Shown: piece after piece, positions 40,148-50,066 of the stretch
Layout: each line of letters begins with the position of its first letter
Numbering within the stretch: the first letter of the stretch is position 1
DNA from: an uncultured Pelagibacteraceae bacterium
Lineage (GTDB): Bacteria > Pseudomonadota > Alphaproteobacteria > Pelagibacterales > Pelagibacteraceae
Assembly: GCA_902554315.1 (NCBI GenBank)
Contig: CACDOF010000006.1
Coordinates: forward strand, 1-51,682
DNA length: 51,682 bases
Direction: 5' to 3'
The notes under the pieces: generated by a model
What the model was told of the DNA's origin: nothing
The model's input: only the letters and a program-made list of their open reading frames with translations
Database searches by the model: none
Translations under genes and position numbers: made by a program

Positions 40148-42440
40148 TTTTATTTTTAATTTTATTTACACTCATTAAAATTCTTTCAGGAGTTGCTGGT
40201 GCATTGAGTTCTGGTGCAATCTGATAATTTCCAATTGAAGCAACTGCGTCTTTAATTGCATAAAAAACACTCATGGCTAGCATTAAAGGAGGTTCACCAG
40301 TTGTCTTTGCTTTATTAACAACTTTTTCTTTATTTGATCCTTCTTTGAAAATTTCCACATTAAATTTTTTTGGGATATCGCTTACTGCAGGTATTTTGTA
40401 TGTTGATGGAGAAAAAGTTGTAATCTGTCCGTTTGATTTCCAATTAAGCTCTTCAATAGTCAACCATCCTTGTCCTTGTACAAAACCACCTTCAATCTGA
40501 CCTAGTTCAAGTGCTGGATTTATTGGTTTTCCAGCATCATGTAAAATATCAACTCTTTCTAGAACATTTTCACCAGTTAATGTATCTATAGTTACTTCTG
40601 AAACAGCTGCACCATAACAAAAATAATAAAAGGGTCTTCCTCTAAATTTTTTTTTATCAAAATTAATTTTTGGTGTTGAATAAAAACCTGACGATGAAAG
40701 AGAAATTCTATTTAAATATGCCTCTTGAATAATGCTTTTAAATTTAAATTGTCTATTTCCAAATATTATATATTGATCTTTATAAATTGCTTCTTGATTG
40801 AAGATTTTATATTTTTTCTTAATAAATTTTTCTAAATTTACTTTAATTTTTGCTACTGCATTTAATGCTGCGGCTCCATTAAGATCGGTGGTTGATGAAG
40901 CGGCACTAGCGGAGGTATTTGGGACTTTAGACGTGTTTGTTGATGAAATATGTACTAAATTATAGGGTAGTCCTAAAGAATTTGCCACTAATTGAGCAAT
41001 TTTTGTGTGAGTTCCTTGACCCATTTCTATACCCCCATGGTTCAAATACACACTTCCATCAGTATAAATATGAACTAAAGCTCCGGCTTGATTTAAATGG
41101 ATTGTTGTAAATGAAATACCAAATTTTACTGGTGTAATAGCTATACCTTTCTTTTTAAATTTATTTTTTTTATTAAATTTTCTTATATCTGAATATCGTT
41201 TTTTATAATTTGATTTTTTTTCTAATTTTCTAAATATTTCATTTATTACATTGTCTTGAATAATCATCCCATAGTGAGTTACGTTTTTTTTATCTTTTTG
41301 ATAAAAATTTTTCTTTCTTACTTCTGTAGAATCCTTTTTTAAGTACCTTGAAATATTGTCAATAATATTTTCTATAGCCATCATTCCTTGGTTTCCACCA
41401 AAGCCTCTGAAAGCAGTAGATGTTGGAATATTTGTCTTACATAAATTATTTGTTACTTCAATATCTGAAATATAATATGCGTTATCAATATGAAGCAAAG
41501 CTCTATCGTTTATTGCCGCTGATAAATCTGGTGACATTCCACAATTTGAAGATAAGTTTATTTTTAAACCTTCAATAACTCCTTCATCATTAAAACCCAC
41601 TTCATATTCAGATAAAAATTCATGCCTTTTACCAGTCAATATTATATCATCATCTCTATCTAATCTTAATTTGACAGGCTGACCTGATTTTTTAGCTAAC
41701 AACGCACAAATACAAGCTGTCATGAAATTTGTTTCTTTTCCCCCAAACCCACCACCAATTCTTCTTACCTCAACATTAATTGAATTACTTTTTTGATTGA
41801 ACATTTTTGCAATCAATTGTTGTGTCTCTGAAGGATGTTGCGTTGAACTATAAACTAAAAAATTATCGTCTTCTTTAGGAATAACAAAAGCTGCTTGACC
41901 TTCTAAATAAAAATGCTCTTGACTTCCTGTTGTAAAATTGCCTTTTAAAATATTTTTTGATATTTTTATTTTCTTTGTAGGATTTCCTTTTTTTATTTTT
42001 TTAGGTTTAAATAAAAACTGTTTTTTTCTTAAAGCTTCTTTTATAGTAACAACTGGTTTTAAATCTTTATAAATAATTTTAGCTTTTAGTACCGCTTTTC
42101 TTGCAAGTTCAGTAGTTGTAGCAGCTACAGCAAACAATGGTTGGCCATAAAACTCAACTTTTTTTTCTGGGAAAATAGGATCTCCATCAAAAACAGGCCC
42201 CACGTCATTTCTACCCGAAATATCACTTTGTGTAACTACTGAAATAACACCTTCACTTTTTTTTACCTCAGCTAAGTCTATTTTTTTAATTATTGCATGT
42301 GCTTTTTTGCTTAAACCAATGGCACCAAAAATTGTATTTTTTGGTTCATTAATATCATCAGTATACTCAGCATACCCACTTACATGTTTGTAGGCACTAT
42401 CGTGTGGTCTTATTTCCTCAATATAATTCTCTTTGCTCAT
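40137..42440 (-). CDS. xdhB: xanthine dehydrogenase, molybdenum-binding subunit
   Basis: RIGGGFGGKETN, FRGFGGNQGM, HGGIEMGQGTHTKIAQ, TGEPPLMLA. Confidence 0.95.
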   Translation of the reverse strand: MSKENYIEEIRPHDSAYKHVSGYAEYTDDINEPKNTIFGAIGLSKKAHAIIKKIDLAEVKKSEGVISVVTQSDISGRNDVGPVFDGDPIFPEKKVEFYGQPLFAVAATTTELARKAVLKAKIIYKDLKPVVTIKEALRKKQFLFKPKKIKKGNPTKKIKISKNILKGNFTTGSQEHFYLEGQAAFVIPKEDDNFLVYSSTQHPSETQQLIAKMFNQKSNSINVEVRRIGGGFGGKETNFMTACICALLAKKSGQPVKLRLDRDDDIILTGKRHEFLSEYEVGFNDEGVIEGLKINLSSNCGMSPDLSAAINDRALLHIDNAYYISDIEVTNNLCKTNIPTSTAFRGFGGNQGMMAIENIIDNISRYLKKDSTEVRKKNFYQKDKKNVTHYGMIIQDNVINEIFRKLEKKSNYKKRYSDIRKFNKKNKFKKKGIAITPVKFGISFTTIHLNQAGALVHIYTDGSVYLNHGGIEMGQGTHTKIAQLVANSLGLPYNLVHISSTNTSKVPNTSASAASSTTDLNGAAALNAVAKIKVNLEKFIKKKYKIFNQEAIYKDQYIIFGNRQFKFKSIIQEAYLNRISLSSSGFYSTPKINFDKKKFRGRPFYYFCYGAAVSEVTIDTLTGENVLERVDILHDAGKPINPALELGQIEGGFVQGQGWLTIEELNWKSNGQITTFSPSTYKIPAVSDIPKKFNVEIFKEGSNKEKVVNKAKTTGEPPLMLAMSVFYAIKDAVASIGNYQIAPELNAPATPERILMSVNKIKNKNGR

Positions 42441-43877
42441 TTAATTAACTCTTGTTAATTTATTTGAATTTATTTCTACAAAACATTTCATTAATAAATT
42501 TTTTGCTACCTCTAGTCTGTATTCTTTGCTTGCTCTCATATCTCCAATAGGACTTAAATCTTTTTCTAAATAATTTTTTGCTTGGTCAAAAGTATTGATG
42601 GTAAGAGGCTTATTTTTAAGAATTTCCTCACATGCTTTAGCTCTTTTAGGGACAGCTGCCATACCACCATATGCAATATATACCTCTTTAATTTTATTAT
42701 TATTAATTTTAAAATTAAAAGAACCACAAACAGATGAAATATCATCATCAAATCTTTTTGAAATTTTAAATGCTTTAAATATATTTTTTTTAAATAATGG
42801 TATTTTAATTGATCGAATAAATTCAGTTCTTTTTAATTTAGTTTTTCTATAATCTATGAAAAAATTATTCATCGGTAAAACTTTTCTTTGATTAAAGCTC
42901 TCTATTAAAATCTCAGCATTTAAAGATAGTAAAATTGGTAACGAATCACCAATTGGCGATGCCGTTGCAATATTGCCTCCTATAGTTGCTACATTTCTAA
43001 TCTGAACAGATCCATATCTCTTGAGAATAGAATAAAAATCTGGATAATATTTTTTAATTTCATTTTCAAATTTGATTAGAGGAGTGGCAGCTCCAATCTC
43101 TAAGTAATTTTTACTTACCTTTATAAAATCTAATTCTTTAACTTCTCTTAAATCAATTATAAATGGAATTTCTTTTCTCTCTTTTGTGACTGTTAAAGAT
43201 AAATCTGTTCCACCAGCAAGAAAATTAAAATTTGAGTTATTTTTAATTATACTTTTTAAATCTTTAATGTTTTTAGGTGAGAAATAAATTTTATTATCTT
43301 TTTTAATAAAAATATTTTTTGGTCTAATTGTTTTTAATAATTTTATAATTTTATTTTTATTTTTACTAAACTCATCTGTCTTATTTATCATATTTAAACT
43401 TTTGGCAGCATCAATAATAGGTCTATAGCCAGTACAACGACACAAATTTCCTGATATTGAGTCTGTTATTAATTCGCTGCTATAGCTTTTATTATTTTTA
43501 AACATTGAAAACAAAGACATAACAAATCCTGGTGTACAAAATCCACATTGTGATCCATGAAATTTTACCATCGCTTCTTGGACTTGATGGAGTTTTCCAT
43601 CTTTGGAAACCAAATCTTCTACAATCAAAAGTTGCTTGCCATTCAAGGATGGCACAAATGAAATACAAGAATTTATTGAACTATATTTTATCTCATTGCT
43701 AACTAACTCACCCAAAACAATAGTGCATGCCCCACAACCACCTTCTGAGCATCCCTCTTTAGTTCCAGTTTTTTTTAGTTCATTTCTAATATAATTTAGA
43801 ATTGTTTGATTTGGATCAGGGTTTTTAATTTCTAGAATCTTATCGTTTAATAAGAATTTTACCGAACTTGATATCAC
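42441..43877 (-). CDS. xdhA: xanthine dehydrogenase, 2Fe-2S/FAD subunit
   Basis: GTKEGCSEGGCGACTIVLG, CGFCTPGFVMSL, GNLCRCTGYRPI, FAD region LAGGTDLSL. Confidence 0.95.
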   Translation of the reverse strand: MISSSVKFLLNDKILEIKNPDPNQTILNYIRNELKKTGTKEGCSEGGCGACTIVLGELVSNEIKYSSINSCISFVPSLNGKQLLIVEDLVSKDGKLHQVQEAMVKFHGSQCGFCTPGFVMSLFSMFKNNKSYSSELITDSISGNLCRCTGYRPIIDAAKSLNMINKTDEFSKNKNKIIKLLKTIRPKNIFIKKDNKIYFSPKNIKDLKSIIKNNSNFNFLAGGTDLSLTVTKERKEIPFIIDLREVKELDFIKVSKNYLEIGAATPLIKFENEIKKYYPDFYSILKRYGSVQIRNVATIGGNIATASPIGDSLPILLSLNAEILIESFNQRKVLPMNNFFIDYRKTKLKRTEFIRSIKIPLFKKNIFKAFKISKRFDDDISSVCGSFNFKINNNKIKEVYIAYGGMAAVPKRAKACEEILKNKPLTINTFDQAKNYLEKDLSPIGDMRASKEYRLEVAKNLLMKCFVEINSNKLTRVN

Positions 43878-44228
43878 TTAACTACCTCTATAGGTAGAAT
43901 AACTCCATGGTGAGACTAATAAAGGTACATGATAATGCTGTGAAGGATCTGAAATACCAAATCTGATAATTACATCATCCAAGAATGGTACATCATTTGC
44001 TGATGATATATTTTTAAAATAATCACCAATATAAAAAACTAATTCATATTTACCCTTAACAAAAATATCTCCCTCTGCTAATGGAGAGTCTGCTCTACCA
44101 TCGTCATTAAGTTTTATTGAAGTTATTTTTTTTCTTTCTGAATTATTTAAATAAAACAGCTCAACCAAGATATCCTTTCCAGGTTTACCTGAATATACAT
44201 CTAAAACATGAGTTGTGAGCTTTGTCAT
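43878..44228 (-). CDS. hiuH: 5-hydroxyisourate hydrolase (transthyretin-like)
   Basis: LTTHVLDVYSGKPG start and C-terminal HYHVPLLVSPWSYSTYRGS. Confidence 0.97.
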   Translation of the reverse strand: MTKLTTHVLDVYSGKPGKDILVELFYLNNSERKKITSIKLNDDGRADSPLAEGDIFVKGKYELVFYIGDYFKNISSANDVPFLDDVIIRFGISDPSQHYHVPLLVSPWSYSTYRGS

Positions 44229-44276
44229 AAAATTATAGTATCATTTAAATTTCAAACTTAAATTATTTAAAGTTAA

Positions 44277-44774
44277 ATGGGAACAATAGATAACATTAAT
44301 GATCTTAACAAGTCTGATTTTTTGTCAATATTTGGTAATGTTTTTGAAAAAACTGAGTCAGTAGCTATAGAAGTTTTTGAATCAAAACCTTTTAAAAACT
44401 TCGAAGATATTATGTTTAAAATGCTGAATATTTATGAAGGTTATAAAAAAGATAAAATTTTAGAAATATTAAATGCTCATCCTGAGCTTGCTGTAGCAAA
44501 AAGAATGACCTCGGAGTCTATATCAGAACAAGCTTCTGCAAAATTAAATGAATGTTCTAGTGAGGAATATGAAGAATTCAAAAGATTAAATTCAGAATAT
44601 AAAAAAAAGTTTAATTTTCCATTTATAATTGCTGTAAAAGGCAAAAATAAAAATGAAATATTAAATAATTTTAGACAAAGAATACAAAGTGATGTAGAAA
44701 GTGAATTCCTAGAAGCAAAAAAACAAGTAAAAAAAATTGCAACCTTTCGTCTTAATGAAATAAATAAAAAATGA
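44277..44774 (+). CDS. uraD: OHCU decarboxylase
   Basis: AHPELA, EYKKKFNFPFIIAVKGKNKNEIL motifs. Confidence 0.93.
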   Translation: MGTIDNINDLNKSDFLSIFGNVFEKTESVAIEVFESKPFKNFEDIMFKMLNIYEGYKKDKILEILNAHPELAVAKRMTSESISEQASAKLNECSSEEYEEFKRLNSEYKKKFNFPFIIAVKGKNKNEILNNFRQRIQSDVESEFLEAKKQVKKIATFRLNEINKK

Positions 44775-45757
44775 AAAAATTTATAAATTCAAAAATGATA
44801 AATTTGGCCAGTCCTAAAATTGGATCTAAAATTATATTTAAAACTGATGATTTTTTTGCGGCTGCTCACAGAATTTTAAACGTAGATGCTCCAGTTTTTA
44901 AAGATAGACTATTTGACAAACATGGTAAATGGATGGATGGATGGGAAACTAGAAGAAGAAGATCAAAAGGTTTTGATTATTTAATTTTAAAATTAGGCAA
45001 ACCTGGAAAGATTTTTGATATAGATATTGACACAACACACTTTAATGGAAATCAACCTAATCACGCATCAGTGGAAGGTTGTTTCAGTAGAACTAAACCT
45101 GATAAAAAGACAAAATGGACTCTCTTATTAGGTAAAAAAAAACTTGGACCCAACAAAAACCATAGCTTAAAATCACAAAATAAATCTATTTTTAATTATA
45201 TAAAACTAAATATCTTTCCTGATGGTGGAGTTGCAAGACTTAGGCTTTATGGAAAAATTGAAATGGAAAAAAACATTTTAAATAATAAAAATATAAATTT
45301 AACATCTGTTTTAAACGGTGCTTCAATTGTTGGTTGTAATAATGAACATTTTGGAAGAGCTGAAAACATAATAGCTCCTGGTAAGGGGAAAAATATGGGA
45401 GATGGCTGGGAAACAAGAAGAAGTAGAGGTAAAAACTTTGATTGGCTTATAATAAAATTTGGAAAACCAGGCTTAATAAAAAAATTAGAGATAGATACTC
45501 ATCATTTTAAAGGGAACTACCCTGATAGTTGCTCTATTCAAACTGTAAATATTTCAAAAAATCTATCAAATAAATTAATTGTTAATAATTCAAAAAATTG
45601 GAAATTTATTTTAAATAAATCAAAACTTTCTGCCAACAAAAAACACGTTTTTAAAAAATTCTTAATAAAGAGAAATAAAGAAAATTACCTTAAAATAAAT
45701 ATCCATCCAGATGGTGGAATTTCAAGAATTAGAGCATTTGGAAATTTTGTAAAATGA
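44771..45757 (+). CDS. alc: allantoicase
   Basis: Two repeated domains: DGWETRRRRSKGFDYLILKLGKPG and DGWETRRSRGKNFDWLIIKFGKPG. Confidence 0.95.
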   Translation: MKKFINSKMINLASPKIGSKIIFKTDDFFAAAHRILNVDAPVFKDRLFDKHGKWMDGWETRRRRSKGFDYLILKLGKPGKIFDIDIDTTHFNGNQPNHASVEGCFSRTKPDKKTKWTLLLGKKKLGPNKNHSLKSQNKSIFNYIKLNIFPDGGVARLRLYGKIEMEKNILNNKNINLTSVLNGASIVGCNNEHFGRAENIIAPGKGKNMGDGWETRRSRGKNFDWLIIKFGKPGLIKKLEIDTHHFKGNYPDSCSIQTVNISKNLSNKLIVNNSKNWKFILNKSKLSANKKHVFKKFLIKRNKENYLKINIHPDGGISRIRAFGNFVK

Positions 45758-46245
45758 AATTAGTAAAAGCAAAAAATATAACTAAAAAAAAATTTTCTAA
45801 GTTTGGGCAATTAATAAATACATCCAAAAAAAATCCCATAAATATTAATGATGGATATGCAAAAAGGTTTGATGATTTAATAAACATAGATACTTCTAAA
45901 AAAAATGGAAAGGCAATAGTTAGTATTTTTAAAGCAAAAAAAAGAAGATTTCCTATGAAAATTGATATGATGGAAAAACATCCTTTAGGAAGCCAAGCCT
46001 TTATACCAATGGAAGATACAAAATTTTTAGTATTTGTAGCTCCAAGAGGAGATAAACCAGATATAAATAAAATTCAGTCCTTTTTAGTTCCTAAACAAAC
46101 CGGAGTGAATTACAAAGCTGGCATTTGGCACTTTCCACTTATTTCTATGAAAAATATGAATTTTCTAATTGTAGATAGAAAAGGAAAAGGAAACAATCTT
46201 GTTATTTATAAATTTAAAAAAGATAAAATTATTTTAAAAAAATGA
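45754..46245 (+). CDS. allA: ureidoglycolate lyase
   Basis: EKHPLGSQAFIPM, GVNYKAGIWHFPL. Confidence 0.9.
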   Translation: MKLVKAKNITKKKFSKFGQLINTSKKNPININDGYAKRFDDLINIDTSKKNGKAIVSIFKAKKRRFPMKIDMMEKHPLGSQAFIPMEDTKFLVFVAPRGDKPDINKIQSFLVPKQTGVNYKAGIWHFPLISMKNMNFLIVDRKGKGNNLVIYKFKKDKIILKK

Positions 46246-47141
46246 AAAAAAAATATCCAAGAGATTTGGTAGGATATGGTTCCAAAAAAATTAAGGTAAA
46301 GTGGCCTGGAAATGCCAAGTTGGCTTTGCAATTTGTACTTAATTATGAAGAAGGAGCAGAGAATTGTATTCTTCATGGTGATAAAACTTCAGAGATATTT
46401 TTATCAGAAATTATAGGAGCTAAACCAATTAAAGGTCGACACTTAAATATGGAGTCAATTTATGAATATGGATCAAGAAGAGGATTTTGGAGAGTTCATG
46501 ATTTATTTAATAAGAAAAAAATCCCATTAACTATTTTTGGAGTAGGAATGGCATTGGAACGAAATAAAGATGTTTGTTCGGCCATAAGAAAAGCTAATTA
46601 TGAAGTTGCTAGTCATGGGTGGAGATGGATTGATTATCAAAATGTATCAAAGAAAAAAGAAAAGAATGATATGAAACTTGCTGTAAAATCTATAAAAAAA
46701 ATTTTTGGTACTCAACCTGCTGGTTGGTATACCGGTAGGTGCAGTACAAATACTTTAGATTTAGTAATTGATAATGGAAATTTTTTATACTGTAGCGATT
46801 CATACAGTGATGATCTTCCTTATTGGATAAAAAAAGGTAATAAAAAACAACTTATGGTTCCTTATACACTTGATAACAATGATATGAGATTTGCAACTAA
46901 TCAGGGATTTAACTCAGGAGAACAGTTTTATAATTATTTAAAAGATAGTTTTGATGCTCTTTACGAAGAAGGGAAAACTTCGCCAAAAATGATGTCAGTT
47001 GGTTTACATTGTAGATTAATTGGAAGACCTGGAAGAATACAATCTCTCAAAAAATTTTTAAATTATATTTCTAAATTTAAAGATATTTGGATTTGTAAAA
47101 GAGTAGATATAGCAAAACATTGGATTAAAAATTATAGTTAA
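46242..47141 (+). CDS. puuE: allantoinase, polysaccharide-deacetylase-like (PuuE type)
   Basis: KLALQFVLNYEEGAENCILHGD, YEYGSRRGFWRVHDLF, EVASHGWRWIDYQ. Confidence 0.92.
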   Translation: MKKKYPRDLVGYGSKKIKVKWPGNAKLALQFVLNYEEGAENCILHGDKTSEIFLSEIIGAKPIKGRHLNMESIYEYGSRRGFWRVHDLFNKKKIPLTIFGVGMALERNKDVCSAIRKANYEVASHGWRWIDYQNVSKKKEKNDMKLAVKSIKKIFGTQPAGWYTGRCSTNTLDLVIDNGNFLYCSDSYSDDLPYWIKKGNKKQLMVPYTLDNNDMRFATNQGFNSGEQFYNYLKDSFDALYEEGKTSPKMMSVGLHCRLIGRPGRIQSLKKFLNYISKFKDIWICKRVDIAKHWIKNYS

Positions 47142-47146
47142 AATTT

Positions 47147-47470
47147 TTATTGTTCAGCACTTATAGAAACATAGTGGGCAACTGCGTCTATTTCTTCATC
47201 AGATAATATCCCCTCCATTGCAGGCATCACTCCTATTCCGTTTCTAACTGCCATTATAATTCTTTGTATATCGGGTCTGATTTCATTTAAATTTGGACCA
47301 ATCATTGCGTTTGACTCAGCATCAGAAAGGGTATGACATGCAGCACAATTGCCGGCCTCTAGGAAAACTTCTTTTCCCTTTTTGAGCAATTCATCAGCAT
47401 TAGCTTGCATAATTGATGCAAATATTAAAAATAACAAAATACTACAAAAATTTAAAAATAATTTTTTCAC
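47147..47470 (-). CDS. small periplasmic c-type cytochrome
   Basis: Signal peptide, CAACH heme motif, distal Met (GVMPAMEGILSDEEIDAVAHYV). Confidence 0.9.
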   Translation of the reverse strand: MKKLFLNFCSILLFLIFASIMQANADELLKKGKEVFLEAGNCAACHTLSDAESNAMIGPNLNEIRPDIQRIIMAVRNGIGVMPAMEGILSDEEIDAVAHYVSISAEQ

Positions 47471-47513
47471 TTAAATTTGGTATCATAATTGAAAAAATTT
47501 AAAAAGGAGAATT

Positions 47514-47801
47514 ATGAAAGCATATTGGGTTGCAAATTATAGTGAAATAAAGGATGCAGAAAGACTTAAAAAATACGCTGTAAAAGCAAAAGAAGCTGTC
47601 GAAAAATATTCAGGTAAAATATTGGCTAGAAGTGCAAATAATATTACTTTAGAAGGAAGAGAAATGGTCAGAGTAGCTTTGGCAGAATTTCCTGACGTAA
47701 AAACTGCTCAGGAATGTTATAATTCTGAGGAATACATTGAAGCAAGAAAACACTTAGAAAATAATGTTATTAGAGAACATATAATTTTTGAAGGAATATA
47801 A
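47514..47801 (+). CDS. DUF1330-family protein 1
   Basis: KAYWVANYSEIKD..LKKYA..GKILARS..E..MVRVALAEFPDVKTAQECYNSEEY. Confidence 0.85.
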   Translation: MKAYWVANYSEIKDAERLKKYAVKAKEAVEKYSGKILARSANNITLEGREMVRVALAEFPDVKTAQECYNSEEYIEARKHLENNVIREHIIFEGI

Positions 47802-47803
47802 AT

Positions 47804-48100
47804 ATGAAAGGTTATTGGATAAGTTTATACTTAAATGTTGAAAGTAAAGAGAACTTAAAAAAATACTCTGAAACAGTAGTACCTATTATTAAAAGTTTTG
47901 GTGGTAAACCAATAGTTCGTGGAGGAAGATACAAAAAATATGAGGGAGAAGATTTTAATCGAACTGTAATATGGGAATTTCCAAGCTACGAGAAAGCTAT
48001 TGAGTGCCATGACTCAAAAGATTATCAAGATGGTTGGGCATTAGCTAAAGATACAACTAAAAGATATATGCAAGTAGTAGAAGGATTTAATACTGAATAG
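47804..48100 (+). CDS. DUF1330-family protein 2
   Basis: Paralogous pattern MKGYWISLYLNV..LKKYSE..GGKPIVRGG..VIWEFPSYEKAIECHDSKDYQ. Confidence 0.85.
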   Translation: MKGYWISLYLNVESKENLKKYSETVVPIIKSFGGKPIVRGGRYKKYEGEDFNRTVIWEFPSYEKAIECHDSKDYQDGWALAKDTTKRYMQVVEGFNTE

Positions 48101-48722
48101 GTTCATCGTCAATTGATCTCCATAAATACCATGTTGCAACTGAACAATAGGGTGAAAATTTTTTTTTTAGTTTATTAACAAAAGCTTCTGGTGGTAAATA
48201 TTTTTTTTTATAATTATTAGAAATAGCTCTTAATAGACCTATATCCTGCACAGGCCATATATTAGGTCTATTATATGTAAACAATAAAATCATTTCTGCA
48301 GACCATCTACCTATTTGTCTCAAGCCTGATAAATATTCAATTGCCTCTTCATCTGTCATATTCTTAATTAATTTTGGATTAAAAGATTTATCTAAAAATT
48401 TTTTAGCTAATTCTTTTATTCCTTTTACTTTTTGTCTGCTTAATCCACATTTTCTCAAATTAGATGGTTTTAATTTATTTACATTTTTTGGATTAATTTT
48501 TCCATGACAAGCAAATTTAAATTTTAAAAATACTGAATTAGCTGCAGCGATACTTATTTGTTGCCCAATTATACTTTTGCACAAAGAAAAAAAAACATTT
48601 TTTCTTGTTGTTAAAATTTTATCTGAATATTTTTTAATCAAATCTTTCATAACTTTATCTTTTTTAGTAAGATTTTTTTTAGCTTTATTCCAATAAGGTG
48701 GGGCTTTATTCATGACGGGCAA
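48087..48722 (-). CDS. DNA-3-methyladenine glycosylase II (AlkA-like)
   Basis: HhH-GPD region: IGQQISIAAANSVFLKF, LRQIGRWSAEMILLFTYNRPNIWPVQDIGL. Confidence 0.9.
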   Translation of the reverse strand: MPVMNKAPPYWNKAKKNLTKKDKVMKDLIKKYSDKILTTRKNVFFSLCKSIIGQQISIAAANSVFLKFKFACHGKINPKNVNKLKPSNLRKCGLSRQKVKGIKELAKKFLDKSFNPKLIKNMTDEEAIEYLSGLRQIGRWSAEMILLFTYNRPNIWPVQDIGLLRAISNNYKKKYLPPEAFVNKLKKKFSPYCSVATWYLWRSIDDEPIQY

Positions 48723-49587
48723 TTGATGGTTGCTTTTTTAAATAAATTTCTCTTCTAAATATTATAAAAGATGAAATAATAACCAATGATGCTCCTATTA
48801 AAGTTTTAATTGATGGAACTTCATCCCAAATCAGATAACCAAAAAAAATTCCAAACACCAATGCCAAATATTTTAATGGTGTGACTAAGGTAACTTCTGA
48901 TAATTTATACGAATGAGTAAGCCATAAATTTGCAAGTCCTCCAAGGATACCAACCATAGACAGTAAAAATAAGTCATTTAAATTAGGCATTAACCATCCC
49001 TTTGAAATAGTAAAAAAACTTATAATCATTATTGAAAAAGAAAAATATAAACCAATAAGCCATACTGGTTCTGTGGAAGACAACTGTCTTATTGCAATAG
49101 CAACATATGAAAGACCTAAACAAAACACTATTGGATATAGATAATTTACATTAAGTGAACTATATCCTGGTTCTGAAATAATAATAATTCCAATAAAACC
49201 CACAAATACAGCTAGCCACCTATAAAAACCTACTTTTTCTTTTAATAAAAAAATTGAAAAAATTGTAGTAAATATTGGTGCTGCGAAAGAAATACTAACA
49301 ACAGTAGCTAATGGAAGTTTTCTTAAAGCAATAAAAATTGCAACGATAGCAATTAAACCAGCTAAACATCTTTTAAAATGAAGAAACGGTCTACTGGTTT
49401 TATAAAAGTCAAAGTATCTTTCTCTTGGTATAAGAAAGAATATTGGTATCATTCCACAAAAACCTCTGAAAAATAACACTTGTCCTACTGGGTAGGCATC
49501 TGACCATTTTACAATTGCGTCCATTACAGAAAACGCACAAACAGACATAAACATGTACAAAAAGCCTAATTGATTTTTTGAAAGCAT
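48706..49587 (-). CDS. EamA/DMT-family transporter
   Basis: Ten hydrophobic segments; AFSVMDAIVKWSDAYPVGQVLFFRGF, SFAAPIFTTIFSIFLLKEKVG. Confidence 0.9.
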   Translation of the reverse strand: MLSKNQLGFLYMFMSVCAFSVMDAIVKWSDAYPVGQVLFFRGFCGMIPIFFLIPRERYFDFYKTSRPFLHFKRCLAGLIAIVAIFIALRKLPLATVVSISFAAPIFTTIFSIFLLKEKVGFYRWLAVFVGFIGIIIISEPGYSSLNVNYLYPIVFCLGLSYVAIAIRQLSSTEPVWLIGLYFSFSIMIISFFTISKGWLMPNLNDLFLLSMVGILGGLANLWLTHSYKLSEVTLVTPLKYLALVFGIFFGYLIWDEVPSIKTLIGASLVIISSFIIFRREIYLKKQPSIARHE

Positions 49588-49621
49588 ACTAATAACTTTA
49601 AATTAATTAAAACTTTAATCA

Positions 49622-50065
49622 ATGGAAATAGCAATTTTAGCTTTAGGATGTTTTTGGGGACCTGAAATTGAGTTTAGTAAACTTAATGGAGTCATAAGAA
49701 CTGAGGTAGGTTATTGTGGAGGTAACAGTGCTGAAACTAATTATAAAGAAGTATGCACAGGCGCAACAAATCATGCAGAAGTAGTTAAATTAGATTTTGA
49801 TCCTAAGGTTATATCTTATGAGAAAATAATTGAACACTTTTTTAAAATTCATGATCCAACAACTTTAAATTCTCAGGGACCAGATTTTGGAACTCAATAC
49901 AGAAGTGAAATATTTTATTTTAACGAACAGCAAAAAAGTATTGCTGAAAAAACGATTGAAAAGGAAAACATCAAATTATCAGGAAAAGTTGTAACAAAAA
50001 TATCATTAGTTAAAAATTATTTTCCAGCCGAAGAATATCATCAACGATATTTGGAAAAAAGATAA
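49622..50065 (+). CDS. msrA: peptide-methionine (S)-S-oxide reductase
   Basis: GCFWGPE, GYCGG, TGATNHAEVV, GTQYRSEIFY. Confidence 0.95.
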   Translation: MEIAILALGCFWGPEIEFSKLNGVIRTEVGYCGGNSAETNYKEVCTGATNHAEVVKLDFDPKVISYEKIIEHFFKIHDPTTLNSQGPDFGTQYRSEIFYFNEQQKSIAEKTIEKENIKLSGKVVTKISLVKNYFPAEEYHQRYLEKR

Positions 50066-50066
50066 A

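Noticed and set aside
36075-43794. Other overlapping short ORFs (36075-36284, 37149-37466, 38318-38686, 39826-40026, 40273-40500, 42566-42852, 43603-43794)
   Set aside because: Each lies opposite or out of frame to a well-supported transporter or purine-pathway gene.
44771-45757. Internal duplication in allantoicase as unusual
   Set aside because: Two-domain repeat is the normal allantoicase architecture.
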